Numbered from the stretch's first letter, positions 51,864 to 60,952 are shown. The stretch: 64,000 bases of DNA from Pseudomonas pudica (GCF_015680405.1 NZ_JADLJS010000002.1:62001-126000), one strand, 5' to 3'. A program made the numbers and translations. Notes: generated from the letters alone by a model not told the origin.

Positions 51864-53536
51864 ACAGCGCAGTCACCGCGATCCTCGAACCGTTGCAGGT
51901 GGCCGACGCGGCGGACCTGCAGTGGCAGGCGCAGTGCGATGTGCTGGTGATCGGCTGGGGCGCCGCCGGGGCTTGTGCAGCGCTGCAGGCGCGTGCCGAG
52001 GGTGCCGATGTGCTGGTCGCCGACCGCTTTACCGGCGGCGGTGCCAGCGCCCGCAGTGGTGGCGTGGTATACGCCGGCGGTGGTACCCGGCACCAGCAGG
52101 CGGCGGGTTTCGACGACAGCCCCGAGGCGATGTTCGACTACCTGCGGCATGAAACCCAGGGCGTGGTCAGTGACGAAACGCTGTGGCGCTTCTGTCGCGA
52201 CAGCGTCGCCAACCTGCAATGGCTGGAAAGCCACGGCGTGCCGTTCGCCCATCAAATGCCACCTGGCGGCAAGACGTCGTACCCACCTGACGGCGCCTTT
52301 CTCTACTACTCGGGCAATGAACTGGTGCCGGCCTATACCGGCCAGCGGGCAGCGGCGCCGCGTGGCCACCGCACGGTCGGCAAGGGCCAGTGCGGCGCGG
52401 TGCTGTACAGCCACTTGCAGGCGGCCTGCCTGCGCGCCGGCGTGCGGCCGTTGCCGCAGTCGGCCGCCCGACGCCTGGTGCTCGACGGGCAGGGGCGGGT
52501 GATCGGTGCCGAGCTGTGGCGCCTGCCGCCGGGCAGCCAGGTGGCGTGCAAGCATGCGCGGCTGGCGGCCCGCGCCGAACGCCTGCAGAACTTCATGCCA
52601 GGCTACTGCGAACGCTTGCGCCGTCGATTGAGCGCGCTCGAACACAAGCACGCCCGGCCCTGGCTGGTGCGGGCGGTGCACGGGGTGGTCCTGAGCACTG
52701 GCGGCTTCATCTTCAACCGCGAGCTGATCAAGGCCCACGCACCGGCGTTCCGCCGCAATTTCAAGGTCGGCGCTACCGGCTGCGATGGCAGCGGCCTGCG
52801 CCTGGGTCTCAGCGTCGGTGCAGCCAGCGACCGCCTGCAGCGGGTATCGGCGTGGCGCTTCATCAACCCGCCGTACAGCTGGCACAAAGGCATCGTGGTC
52901 AATCGCGCTGGCGAGCGCTTCTGCAACGAAGAGGTGTATGGCGCCACCCTCGGCCAGCCATTGATGGAAGAGCAGGGCGGGCAGGCCTGGCTGGTGCTTG
53001 ATGCGCCGTTGCGCAAGCAGGCCCTGCGCGAGGCGCTGTTTGGCGGCTATTGGTGGTTCCAGGCGTTACCTGCGCTGGTGTTGATGCTGTTGGGCGCCCG
53101 CAAGGGCAAGAGCCTGCAGCAGTTGGCGCAAGCCACCGGCATGGGGGCGCAAAGCCTGCGCCAGGCGTTGCTGGCCAACAATGCCGCGGCCCGAGGCCAG
53201 GCGCCGGACCCGTTCGGCAAGTCGGCGGCCGGGCGCCAGGTACTGGAGCAGGGGCCGTTCTATGCCTGCGATATATCGGTTGGTAACCCGATCTTCCCGC
53301 TGGGGGCGTTGACCCTCGGTGGCCTGCGCGTGGACGAGGGCAGCGGCGCCGTAGTGGACTGTGACGGCCAGGCGATTGGCGGCTTGTTCGCGGCTGGGCG
53401 TACGGCGCTGGGCATTCCTTCTCATCTTTATATAAGTGGCCTGTCCCTGGCCGACTGTGTGTTTTCCGGGCGTCGTGCCGGTGCCGCAGTGGTGCATGGG
53501 GCGCGCCTGAACACGGACTGCGAGGTAGGGTCATGA
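51860..53536 (+). CDS. Second FAD-dependent (KstD-like) dehydrogenase
   Basis: The 558-residue flavoprotein has an N-terminal FAD motif (VLVIGWGAAGACAALQARAEGA), GGASARSGGVVYAGGG, and a C-terminal IPSHLYISGLSLADCVFSG typical of the fumarate reductase / 3-ketosteroid dehydrogenase family. It differs clearly from the previous gene. A pair of distinct ring dehydrogenases, for example delta1 and delta4 type, is known in steroid degraders; the assignment here is inferred. ATGA overlaps on both sides indicate translational coupling with its neighbours. Confidence 0.8.
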   Translation: MNSAVTAILEPLQVADAADLQWQAQCDVLVIGWGAAGACAALQARAEGADVLVADRFTGGGASARSGGVVYAGGGTRHQQAAGFDDSPEAMFDYLRHETQGVVSDETLWRFCRDSVANLQWLESHGVPFAHQMPPGGKTSYPPDGAFLYYSGNELVPAYTGQRAAAPRGHRTVGKGQCGAVLYSHLQAACLRAGVRPLPQSAARRLVLDGQGRVIGAELWRLPPGSQVACKHARLAARAERLQNFMPGYCERLRRRLSALEHKHARPWLVRAVHGVVLSTGGFIFNRELIKAHAPAFRRNFKVGATGCDGSGLRLGLSVGAASDRLQRVSAWRFINPPYSWHKGIVVNRAGERFCNEEVYGATLGQPLMEEQGGQAWLVLDAPLRKQALREALFGGYWWFQALPALVLMLLGARKGKSLQQLAQATGMGAQSLRQALLANNAAARGQAPDPFGKSAAGRQVLEQGPFYACDISVGNPIFPLGALTLGGLRVDEGSGAVVDCDGQAIGGLFAAGRTALGIPSHLYISGLSLADCVFSGRRAGAAVVHGARLNTDCEVGS

Positions 53537-54300
53537 ACCAGGGTAACGGGCGGGTAGCAGGCAAGGTCGCGCTGATCACCGGGGGCGCCAAGGGTATCGG
53601 CGCGGCGAGCGCACGCCTGCTGGTGGCGCAGGGCGCCCAAGTGCTGGTCAGCGATATTGACGAACGGGTCGGGCTGGCCCTGGTTGAAAGTTTGGGCTCG
53701 GCGGCCAGCTTCATCGTCCATGATGCGAGTGATGAAGCGCAGTGGCAGCAGGTGATGGCGGTCGTCGCCGAACGCCATGGCCGGCTGGACATCCTGCTCA
53801 ACAACGCCGGCATGCTGCAGCCCGGCAACATTGAGGACACCGAACTGCGCGATTGGGAGCGGCTGATGCGGGTCAATGCCGCCAGTGTGTTCCTGGGTTG
53901 CCGTGCCGGTATCGCGTTGATGAAGGCGCAGGGCGGTTCGATCATCAACCTGTCGTCGGTGGCGGCCCTGGCCGGGCGTGATGATTACCTGGCCTACAGC
54001 GCTTCGAAAGGCGCGGTGGCGGCGTTGACCCGCTCGGTGGCGGCGTTCTGCCGGCGGCGGCGTTACCGCATTCGCTGCAATTCGTTGCACCCGGATGGTG
54101 TGCTGACCGACATGACCCGTGGCGGCTTTCCCGACGGTGTCGACCCGGCGCGGTTGACCATCGACAGCGACCCCATGAACCGCATGTGCCTACCCGAAGA
54201 TGTGGCGGCCAGCGTGTTGTACCTGGCCAGTGATGAGGCGCGGGCGGTAAATGGGGTGGAGCTGCGGATCGACAGTGGGCAGTTGGTGATGTCGATCTGA
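53533..54300 (+). CDS. SDR oxidoreductase (hydroxysteroid dehydrogenase-like)
   Basis: The 255-residue SDR has the cofactor motif TGGAKGIGAASARLL, NNAG, Ser in NLSSVAAL, and YSASK. The arrangement resembles bacterial 3-alpha(20-beta)-hydroxysteroid dehydrogenases (GxxxGxG, then D at the end of beta-strand 2, so NAD preference). It likely interconverts an alcohol and the ketone acted on by the two KstD-like enzymes to which it is coupled. The specific substrate is unknown. Confidence 0.82.
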   Translation: MNQGNGRVAGKVALITGGAKGIGAASARLLVAQGAQVLVSDIDERVGLALVESLGSAASFIVHDASDEAQWQQVMAVVAERHGRLDILLNNAGMLQPGNIEDTELRDWERLMRVNAASVFLGCRAGIALMKAQGGSIINLSSVAALAGRDDYLAYSASKGAVAALTRSVAAFCRRRRYRIRCNSLHPDGVLTDMTRGGFPDGVDPARLTIDSDPMNRMCLPEDVAASVLYLASDEARAVNGVELRIDSGQLVMSI

Positions 54301-54323
54301 ATGCCCAATGGAAAGCCCGTAGA

Positions 54324-55109
54324 TCACCACCCCTCAAAACGCGCCGGGCGCTTCTCGATAAACGCTTGCATCCCTTCCTTCTGGTCCCTCGATGCAAACA
54401 ACAACGCATTGGCCTTGCGCTCCAGCGCCAAGGCCGCGTCCAGGGGCGCATCCATCCCCGCCAGGATCACCTCCTTGATCTGCTCGGCCGCCAGCGCCGG
54501 CATCCCCGCAATCACCCGCGCCAGCTCCAGCGCGCGGGCCTGCACCTGGTCGTCCTCGACCAGGTCGCTGACCAACCCCGCCACCCAGGCCTCTTCGGCA
54601 CTGATCGGCTGCCCGGTCAGGGCCATGCGCATGGCCTTGGCCTTGCCCACTGCGCGCACCAGCCGCTGGGTGCCGCCGATGCCAGGCATGATGCCGATGC
54701 GGATCTCCGGCTGACAGAAGCGCGCATTGCGCCCGGCGACGATCAGGTCGGCGAGCATCGCCAGCTCGCAGCCGCCGCCATAGGCGTAACCGCAGACCGC
54801 AGCTATCACCGGTTTCGGGCAGTGCTGGATCGGCGCCCAGACTCGCTCGGTGTGGCGCTGGTAGATATCGATCGGGCCGACCCCGGCCATGCTGCCGATA
54901 TCGCCGCCGGCGGCGAACACGTTGTCGCCACCGGTCAACAGGATGCAGCGTACCTGCGGGTCTGCGCCCAGCTCGGCAAAGTGCTGCGACAACAGCGCTT
55001 GCAGCTCCAGGCTCAGGGCATTGGTGGCGTGCGGGCGGTTCAGCCGCAGCAGCGCAACGCCAGCCAGCGGGCGTTCGAGCAGGACCGGTGGAGCAGCTGA
55101 ATCAGGCAT
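54324..55109 (-). CDS. Enoyl-CoA hydratase/isomerase
   Basis: The 261-residue crotonase-family protein has the oxyanion segment AAGGDIGSMA (about residues 60-69) and GGGCELAMLAD. A Glu lies in the catalytic region QPEIRIGIMPGIGGTQRL. It hydrates an enoyl-CoA or isomerises a double bond in CoA-dependent side-chain or ring degradation. ATG 55109 has GAGGAAC upstream. It is the only gene of the right half that runs on the minus strand, divergent from the SDR at 55245 with operator site 3 between. Confidence 0.87.
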   Translation of the reverse strand: MPDSAAPPVLLERPLAGVALLRLNRPHATNALSLELQALLSQHFAELGADPQVRCILLTGGDNVFAAGGDIGSMAGVGPIDIYQRHTERVWAPIQHCPKPVIAAVCGYAYGGGCELAMLADLIVAGRNARFCQPEIRIGIMPGIGGTQRLVRAVGKAKAMRMALTGQPISAEEAWVAGLVSDLVEDDQVQARALELARVIAGMPALAAEQIKEVILAGMDAPLDAALALERKANALLFASRDQKEGMQAFIEKRPARFEGW

Positions 55110-55170
55110 GGTGTTCCTCATGTACAGGGTGCAATGCCCGCCAGTGTTGCCCCGCACCTCTGGCCATTCA

Positions 55171-55186
55171 TCGTCCGTTCAGACGA
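55171..55186. promoter_or_regulatory. Candidate cluster operator, site 3
   Basis: TCGTCCGTTCAGACGA has TCGTC and GACGA as perfect inverted arms. It lies in the 135-bp divergent region between the enoyl-CoA hydratase and the SDR, about 60 bp from each start codon. It matches sites 1 and 2. Confidence 0.62.
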
Positions 55187-55244
55187 AGTACGACCGTCAT
55201 CGAGCCTCTAGAGTCGGTTGCCATGGCAGAACGAGGAACAGGCT

Positions 55245-56018
55245 ATGGTGTTTGATTACAGCGGCAAGGTGGTGCTCGTCACCGGCGGTAGCAAAGGGAT
55301 CGGCGCGGGTATTGCCGAAGGTTTTCTCGCGGCCGGGGCGCAGGTGATCGTCTGCGCCCGCAGCCAGCCGGAGCAACTGCCCAGCGCCCGGGGCCGCAGC
55401 GCGGTGTTCATCGCCGCCGACGTGCGCGATGGCGAGTCGCTGCAGGCGCTGTTCGACACCATCGAACGCGACTTTGGCCGCCTCGATGTACTGGTCAACA
55501 ATGCCGGTGGCAGCCCGTCGGCCGTGGCTGCCACCGCCTCGCCACGCTTTCACGAGGGCGTGCTGCGGCTCAACCTGATCGCACCGCTCAACGCCGCTCA
55601 ACATGCCAACCGCCTGATGCAGGCGCAGGCGCAGGGCGGCTGCATCGTCTTCATCGGCAGCATCAGCGCCTTGCGTGCCTCGCCTGGCACCGCCGCCTAT
55701 GGCGCGGCCAAGGCCGGGGTGCTCGCACTGGTGCAATCGCTGGCCGTGGAGTGGGCGCCGAAAGTACGTGTGGTCGCGGTGAGCCCCGGCCTGGTGCTGA
55801 CCGACCAGGCCCACCTGCATTACGGCAGCGAGCACGGCATCGCTGCCGTCAGCGCCGGCATACCCGCCGGGCGCATGGCCTCTGCCTGCGACATCGCCAA
55901 TGCCTGCCTGTACATAGCCTCACCCCTGGCCAGCTATGCCAGCGGTTGCAACCTGCTGCTGCACGGCGGTGGCGAACGCCCGGCGTTTCTCAGCGCAGCC
56001 CAGGCCCTACCGACTTGA
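55245..56018 (+). CDS. SDR-family oxidoreductase
   Basis: The 257-residue SDR has TGGSKGIGAGIAEGF (about 12-26), NNAGG and a YGAAK active site. GAGG lies eight bases before ATG 55245. It opens the plus-strand operon that continues through the acyl-CoA dehydrogenases. It may be a 3-hydroxyacyl-CoA or hydroxysteroid dehydrogenase; sequence alone does not decide. Confidence 0.82.
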   Translation: MVFDYSGKVVLVTGGSKGIGAGIAEGFLAAGAQVIVCARSQPEQLPSARGRSAVFIAADVRDGESLQALFDTIERDFGRLDVLVNNAGGSPSAVAATASPRFHEGVLRLNLIAPLNAAQHANRLMQAQAQGGCIVFIGSISALRASPGTAAYGAAKAGVLALVQSLAVEWAPKVRVVAVSPGLVLTDQAHLHYGSEHGIAAVSAGIPAGRMASACDIANACLYIASPLASYASGCNLLLHGGGERPAFLSAAQALPT

Positions 56019-56075
56019 TCAACCACCTGGCGGCGGCCGCATCGGCCCGCCGCCCTCACGTTGCAGGAGACGACT

Positions 56076-57044
56076 TTGGCTGACCCACAATTGCTATCCA
56101 GCGTGCGCGCCCTGGTGGGCCGCGAATATGGCCGGGTGTATGCCTGGGATGCGGTGAATGCGCCGATGATCCGCCAATGGTGCGAGATCATGGGTGTCGA
56201 CAACCCGCTCTACAGCGACCCCGACTTTGCCCAGAACAGCCCGTACCAGGCGATCGTCGCCCCGCCGGCCATGCTCCAGGTGTGGACCATGGAAGGGCTG
56301 CACGCCAACAACTACCCGCCGGGCTCCACCCAGCAGAACCCGTACGAAGTGCTCAAGCTGATCGAGGAATATGGCTACGCCTCGGTGGTGGCGGTGAACT
56401 CCGAGCTGAGCTTCACACGCCCTGTGCAGTTGGGTGAGCGACTGTACTACACCACTCGCCTGGACGCGGTGGGCGACGAGAAGACGACCGCCCTGGGCAC
56501 CGGGTTCTTCGTCACCCTGGTGATGAGCCACTTCGTCGAAAAGCCCGAAGGCGACGAGCCAGTGGGCGAATTGCTGTTCCGCGTGTTCAAGTTCCGCCCG
56601 GCCAACCCGCAACCAGTGGCCAAGCCAGAGGCCGCACCGGCCAATGCCAAGCGCCCGTTGCCAGGGGTAAGCGACGACACCCGGTTCTTCTGGGAAGGCT
56701 GCGCCGAAGGCCGCCTGCTGATCCAGCGTTGCAGCGCCTGTGCCACTTTGCGCCACCCACCGGCCCCCGTATGCATGCACTGCCACAGCTTCGAGTGGGA
56801 CAGCGTCCAGGCGAGCGGGCGCGGCAGCCTGTATTCCTTCGTGGTCATGCACTACCCCGAAGTGCCACCGTTCGACCACCCCAACCCGATCGGCCTCATC
56901 GAACTGGACGAGGGGGTGCGCCTGGTCGCGGGGCTGATCGGCGGGCAGCGCGAGCAATTGCAGATTGGCCAGCGCCTGCAGGTCGAGTTCCATCGTTTCG
57001 ACGAGCAACAGACCCTGCCGTTGTTCCGGCCTGTAACTGAATAG
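56076..57044 (+). CDS. MaoC dehydratase-DUF35 fusion (ChsH2-like)
   Basis: The 322-residue protein joins an N-terminal hotdog domain of the MaoC type (about 1-175: MGVDNPLYSDPDFAQ, FVTLVMSHFV) to a C-terminal DUF35 OB-fold with a zinc ribbon (CSAC and CMHC, spaced by 12). This is the architecture of ChsH2 of Mycobacterium tuberculosis, whose MaoC domain pairs with ChsH1 and whose DUF35 domain binds the Ltp2 aldolase; both partners appear to follow here. TTG 56076 is preferred, eight bases after CAGGAG; no ATG is suitably placed. Confidence 0.86.
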   Translation: MADPQLLSSVRALVGREYGRVYAWDAVNAPMIRQWCEIMGVDNPLYSDPDFAQNSPYQAIVAPPAMLQVWTMEGLHANNYPPGSTQQNPYEVLKLIEEYGYASVVAVNSELSFTRPVQLGERLYYTTRLDAVGDEKTTALGTGFFVTLVMSHFVEKPEGDEPVGELLFRVFKFRPANPQPVAKPEAAPANAKRPLPGVSDDTRFFWEGCAEGRLLIQRCSACATLRHPPAPVCMHCHSFEWDSVQASGRGSLYSFVVMHYPEVPPFDHPNPIGLIELDEGVRLVAGLIGGQREQLQIGQRLQVEFHRFDEQQTLPLFRPVTE

Positions 57045-57054
57045 GAGGGCGCCC

Positions 57055-58188
57055 ATGGACTTTCAATTGAGCGAAGACCAGCGGGCAATCGAGCAGATGG
57101 CCGCGAGCCTGTTCAGCGACCACTGCCATGACGATGCCCTGCGCCAGTGGGATGTCAGCGGCGAGCAGCTGATGGTGTCACTCTGGGCGCTGTGCCAGGA
57201 AACCGGGCTGCACGCCCTGGCCATCCCCGAGCAACTGGGTGGCAGCGGCCTGGGCATGACCGAGCTGATGTTGGTGCTGCAGGCTCAGGGGCGCAGCCTC
57301 GGCCAGGTACCGCTGTGGCGGCACCAGTTGGCGGCGGCGGCCTTGGGGGCCTTCGGCCTGGGTGAACTGGCGCAGCTGGCGGCCAGCGCGGCTACGGGCG
57401 AGCGGTTGCTGAGCCTGTCGCTGGACGGCCTGCACGCCTCGAACGGCATCGCATTGCAGGCCACGGCCTGTGCCGAGGGCTGGCAGGTGAGCGGGCGGGT
57501 GGCCGCACTGCCACTGGGTGGGCAGGCCCACGCGGCGCTGTTGCTCGTGCTTGCCGACGGCCAGCCGCGGCTGCTGCTGCTAGAGCTCGACAACCCGGCG
57601 ATCCGCCGTGTGCCGGGGCTGCTGACCCACGGTGAAGCGATCACCGACCTGCACATCGAGGGCCTGCGGGTCGGTGCCGACCGTGTATTGCCCGCCGCCG
57701 CGCTGACCTGGATCGAGCCCCGTGCCATCGCAGCCCTCGCGGCGCTGCAGCTGGGGGTCAGTGCCGAGCACATACAGCGCACCGTGGCCTATGTGGGCGA
57801 GCGTCAGCAGTTCGACCGGCGCATCGGCAGCTTCCAGGCAGTGCAGATGAGCATGGCCGATGCGCATATCGCCCTGGAGGCCCTGCGCAGCACCCTTTGG
57901 CAGCTGTGCTACCGGCTGGACGCCGGCTTGCCGGCACCGTCCGAGGCCCTGGCCACTGCCTACCTGGCCTGTGAAGCCGGCCACCGCATCGGCCATGTCG
58001 CCCAGCACGTGCACGGCGGTATTGGCGTCGACCTGACCTACCCGATTCATCGCTATCTGTACTGGAGCCGCGCCCTGGGCATAGCCCTGGGCGGTTCGGC
58101 GGCATGCCTGGAACGGCTCGGCGACTGGCTGAGCGACAACGACAAGCTGGGATGGAAATATGACCTCGAAGAACACCAAGCGCTTTGA
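57055..58188 (+). CDS. Acyl-CoA dehydrogenase family protein, possible beta-type subunit
   Basis: The 377-residue acyl-CoA dehydrogenase-like protein has VGERQQFDRRIGSFQAVQ (about 245-262) and a C-terminal HVHGGIGVDLTYPIHRYLYW. It lacks the FSEP-x-AGSD substrate/FAD motif and has no HER-type catalytic Glu in the usual place. It is thus more like the non-catalytic partner of heteromeric steroid acyl-CoA dehydrogenases (ChsE1/ChsE2 type). It overlaps the next gene by 29 bp. Confidence 0.82.
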   Translation: MDFQLSEDQRAIEQMAASLFSDHCHDDALRQWDVSGEQLMVSLWALCQETGLHALAIPEQLGGSGLGMTELMLVLQAQGRSLGQVPLWRHQLAAAALGAFGLGELAQLAASAATGERLLSLSLDGLHASNGIALQATACAEGWQVSGRVAALPLGGQAHAALLLVLADGQPRLLLLELDNPAIRRVPGLLTHGEAITDLHIEGLRVGADRVLPAAALTWIEPRAIAALAALQLGVSAEHIQRTVAYVGERQQFDRRIGSFQAVQMSMADAHIALEALRSTLWQLCYRLDAGLPAPSEALATAYLACEAGHRIGHVAQHVHGGIGVDLTYPIHRYLYWSRALGIALGGSAACLERLGDWLSDNDKLGWKYDLEEHQAL

Positions 58189-58579
58189 CGATGTGCGCCC
58201 CGGCGAAACCCTGCCAGCGCTGCAGGTGCCGATCACGGTGGCGCTGATCGCCGGCGGCGCGATTGCCACGCGCGACTACTTCCCCGGCCACCACGACCTG
58301 GATGCCGCCCGTGAACTGGGCTCGCCCCATGTATTCATGAACATCCTCACCACCAATGGCCTGGTGCAGCGCTTCGTCGAAGGCTGGGCCGGCCCGCTGG
58401 CGCGCTTCACCTCGCTGAAGATCAAGCTGGGCGTGCCCAACTACCCCGGCGACTGCATGACCTTCAGCGGCAGCGTGACCGGCCTTGACCCCGAGAGCCG
58501 CACGGTGGAAGTGACCCTGAGCGGCAAGAATTCCATGGGCAACCACGTGACCGGTACGGTCGCGCTGGTGCTGCCATGA
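58160..58579 (+). CDS. MaoC-family hydratase (ChsH1-like)
   Basis: The 139-residue single-hotdog protein has TRDYFPGHHDLDAARELGSP (about 35-55), the candidate hydratase catalytic region with Asp and His, then NILTTNGLVQRF. It probably forms a heteromeric enoyl-CoA hydratase with the MaoC domain of the DUF35 fusion, as ChsH1 does with ChsH2. It overlaps the preceding acyl-CoA dehydrogenase by 29 bases and precedes the thiolase by a few bases. Confidence 0.83.
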   Translation: MTSKNTKRFDDVRPGETLPALQVPITVALIAGGAIATRDYFPGHHDLDAARELGSPHVFMNILTTNGLVQRFVEGWAGPLARFTSLKIKLGVPNYPGDCMTFSGSVTGLDPESRTVEVTLSGKNSMGNHVTGTVALVLP

Positions 58580-58593
58580 CCAGTGGAGGCAGC

Positions 58594-59772
58594 ATGAACA
58601 ACCTTTCGATTTCCGGGCGTGCCGCGATTGTCGGGCTGGGCGCCACCGAGTTTTCCAAGAACTCCGGGCGCACCGAACTGCGCCTGGCCCTTGAAGCCAC
58701 CCTCGAGGCCTTGCGCGACGCGGGTATCGACCCGTCGGAAGTGGAGGGCTTCAGCTCCTATTCGGTGGACAAGGTCCCGGAGTACGAAATCGCTCGCCTG
58801 CTGGGCTGCAAGGACGTCAAGTTCTTCTCCCAGGTGCCCCACGGCGGCGGTGCCGCCTGCGCGCCGGTGATGCATGCGGCCATGGCGGTGGCGACCGGCG
58901 TGGCCAAGGTGGTGGTGGTGTACCGGGCGATGAACGAACGTTCCTGGTACCGCTTCGGCAGCGGCAGCTACGGCTTTGCCGCCACGCCGATCTTCGACAA
59001 CGCCAACTACGGCTGGTACATGCCCCACGGCTTACATACCCCGGCCGCCTGGGTCGGCATGTTCGCCCAGCGCTACATGCACACCTACGGCGCCACTTCG
59101 CAAGACTTCGGCCGCGTCGCCGTGGCTGCCCGGGACTTTGCGGCCACCAACCCCAAGGCGTTCTTCCACGGCAAGCCGATCACTCTCGAAGAGCACCAGG
59201 CCTCGCGCTGGATCTGCGAACCGTTGCACCTGCTCGACTGCTGCCAGGAGTCCGACGGGGCAGTGGCCATGGTCATCACCTCGGCCGAGCGTGCCCGTGA
59301 CCTGCGGCAGAAACCGGTGACCATCAAGGCCGGCTCCCAGGGCATCACCCACGGCCAGCAGAGCATGACCTCGTTCTACCGCGACGACATTACCGGCCTG
59401 CCTGAAATGGGCGTGGTCGCCAAGGAGCTGTATCGCCAGTCCGGGCTCGGCCCCGAGGCGTTGCAGACGGCGGTGATCTACGACCACTTCACCCCGTTCG
59501 TGCTGCCACAACTGGAAGAGTTCGGCTTTGCCCGGCGTGGCGAGGCCAAGGAGTTCATCCGCGCCGGGCACCATGCCCGTGGCGGCAAGCTGCCGATCAA
59601 TACCCACGGTGGGCAACTGGGCGAGGCCTACATCCACGGCATGAACGGCATCGCCGAGGCGGTGCGCCAGGTGCGTGGCACGGCAGTCAACCAGGTGGCA
59701 GATGTGGAAAACGTTCTGGTCACCGCCGGTACCGGCGTGCCCACCAGCGGCCTGATTCTGGGCGCGGCCTGA
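58594..59772 (+). CDS. Thiolase-fold lipid-transfer protein (Ltp2-like aldolase)
   Basis: The 392-residue thiolase-fold protein belongs to the SCP-x/lipid-transfer thiolase group. The usual nucleophilic-Cys context is absent; HGGGAACAP is present instead. Tyr296 (YDHFTP) and Tyr346 (EAYIHG) lie at spacing like the essential tyrosines I recall near 294 and 344 in Ltp2 aldolases. Ltp2 performs a retro-aldol cleavage of a hydroxyacyl-CoA side chain together with a DUF35 protein. ATG 58594 has GGAGG; an ATG at 58576 overlaps the previous stop. Confidence 0.85.
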   Translation: MNNLSISGRAAIVGLGATEFSKNSGRTELRLALEATLEALRDAGIDPSEVEGFSSYSVDKVPEYEIARLLGCKDVKFFSQVPHGGGAACAPVMHAAMAVATGVAKVVVVYRAMNERSWYRFGSGSYGFAATPIFDNANYGWYMPHGLHTPAAWVGMFAQRYMHTYGATSQDFGRVAVAARDFAATNPKAFFHGKPITLEEHQASRWICEPLHLLDCCQESDGAVAMVITSAERARDLRQKPVTIKAGSQGITHGQQSMTSFYRDDITGLPEMGVVAKELYRQSGLGPEALQTAVIYDHFTPFVLPQLEEFGFARRGEAKEFIRAGHHARGGKLPINTHGGQLGEAYIHGMNGIAEAVRQVRGTAVNQVADVENVLVTAGTGVPTSGLILGAA

Positions 59773-59782
59773 GGAGCACAGC

Positions 59783-60952
59783 ATGTTCGTCGATCTTACC
59801 CCCGAGCAACATGCGCTGCGCCGCCAGGTGCGCGACTACTTCCAGGCGCTGATGACCCCCGAGCTGCGCGAGCGACTGCGCGGCCAGGAAGGTGGCGAGC
59901 TGTATCGCCAGACCGTCCGCCAGATGGGCCGTGACGGCTGGCTGGCGGTGGGCTGGCCGAAGGCCCATGGCGGCCAGGGCTATGCCGCCACCGAGCAGCT
60001 GATCTTCTTCGAAGAGGCCAACATCGCCGGCGCACCGCTGCCGTTCGTGACCATAAGCACGGTGGGCCCCGCCCTGATGGAGCACGGCAGCACGGCTCAG
60101 AAGGAACGCTTTCTGCCGGGCATCGCCGCTGGCGAAATCATGTTCGCCATTGGCTACTCCGAGCCCGATGCCGGCAGCGACCTGGCGGTGCTGCGCACCA
60201 GCGCGCGGCTGGATGGCGAGCATTTCGTGGTCAACGGCAACAAGCTGTGGACATCGGGCGCCGAGTCAGCCGACTACATCTGGCTGGCTGCGCGCACGGA
60301 CCCGAGCCAGGCGCGGCACAAGGGCGTGTCGATCCTGATCCTCGATACCCGCCTGCCAGGGTTCTCCAGCACGGTGATCCCGACCACCAGCAACCCGACC
60401 GCCGCTACCTACTACGACAACGTGAAGGTGTCCAGGGACATGCTGGTCGGCGAGCTGCACGGCGGCTGGAAGCTGATCACCGCGCAGCTCAACCATGAAC
60501 GCCTGGGCCTGGGCTCCTGGTCGGACAAGGTCGCCGGGCTGTTCCGCCGGGTCTACCTGTGGGCCAAGGCCCGCGACGAACAGGGCCGACGGGCGATGGA
60601 CAAGGCCTGGGTGCGCAGCTCGTTGGCCGAGTGCTATGCGCGCCTGGAAGCGATGCGCCTGATCAACCTGCGCATTGCCGCCAACCTTGAGCGCGAGCAG
60701 ATGGACGTGGCGTTGAGCTCGACCACCAAGGTGTACGGCTCGGAATCGGCGATCGAGATCCTGCGCCGCCTTTCGGCCATCGTCGGCGCCAATGGCGTGG
60801 TGCGTGGCGGCTCGGCCGCAGCGGCGCTGCACGGTGACCTTGAATACGAGCTGCGCGCCTCGGTCACCGTGACCTTTGGCGGCGGCACCAATGAAATCCA
60901 GCGCGAGCTGATCGCCCAGTTCGGCCTGGGCATGCCGCGCACCCAGCGCTGA
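59783..60952 (+). CDS. Acyl-CoA dehydrogenase, catalytic (alpha-type) subunit
   Basis: The 389-residue protein has the canonical motif GYSEPDAGSDLAVL (about 126-139), NGNKLWTSG, and LNHERLGLG with a candidate catalytic Glu. It ends TFGGGTNEIQRELIAQFGLG, the typical acyl-CoA dehydrogenase C-terminus. It can form a complete active site alone or pair with a beta-type subunit. It starts 10 bp after the aldolase. A hairpin CCGAGCGCGCTCGG follows its stop (60954-60967). Confidence 0.88.
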   Translation: MFVDLTPEQHALRRQVRDYFQALMTPELRERLRGQEGGELYRQTVRQMGRDGWLAVGWPKAHGGQGYAATEQLIFFEEANIAGAPLPFVTISTVGPALMEHGSTAQKERFLPGIAAGEIMFAIGYSEPDAGSDLAVLRTSARLDGEHFVVNGNKLWTSGAESADYIWLAARTDPSQARHKGVSILILDTRLPGFSSTVIPTTSNPTAATYYDNVKVSRDMLVGELHGGWKLITAQLNHERLGLGSWSDKVAGLFRRVYLWAKARDEQGRRAMDKAWVRSSLAECYARLEAMRLINLRIAANLEREQMDVALSSTTKVYGSESAIEILRRLSAIVGANGVVRGGSAAAALHGDLEYELRASVTVTFGGGTNEIQRELIAQFGLGMPRTQR

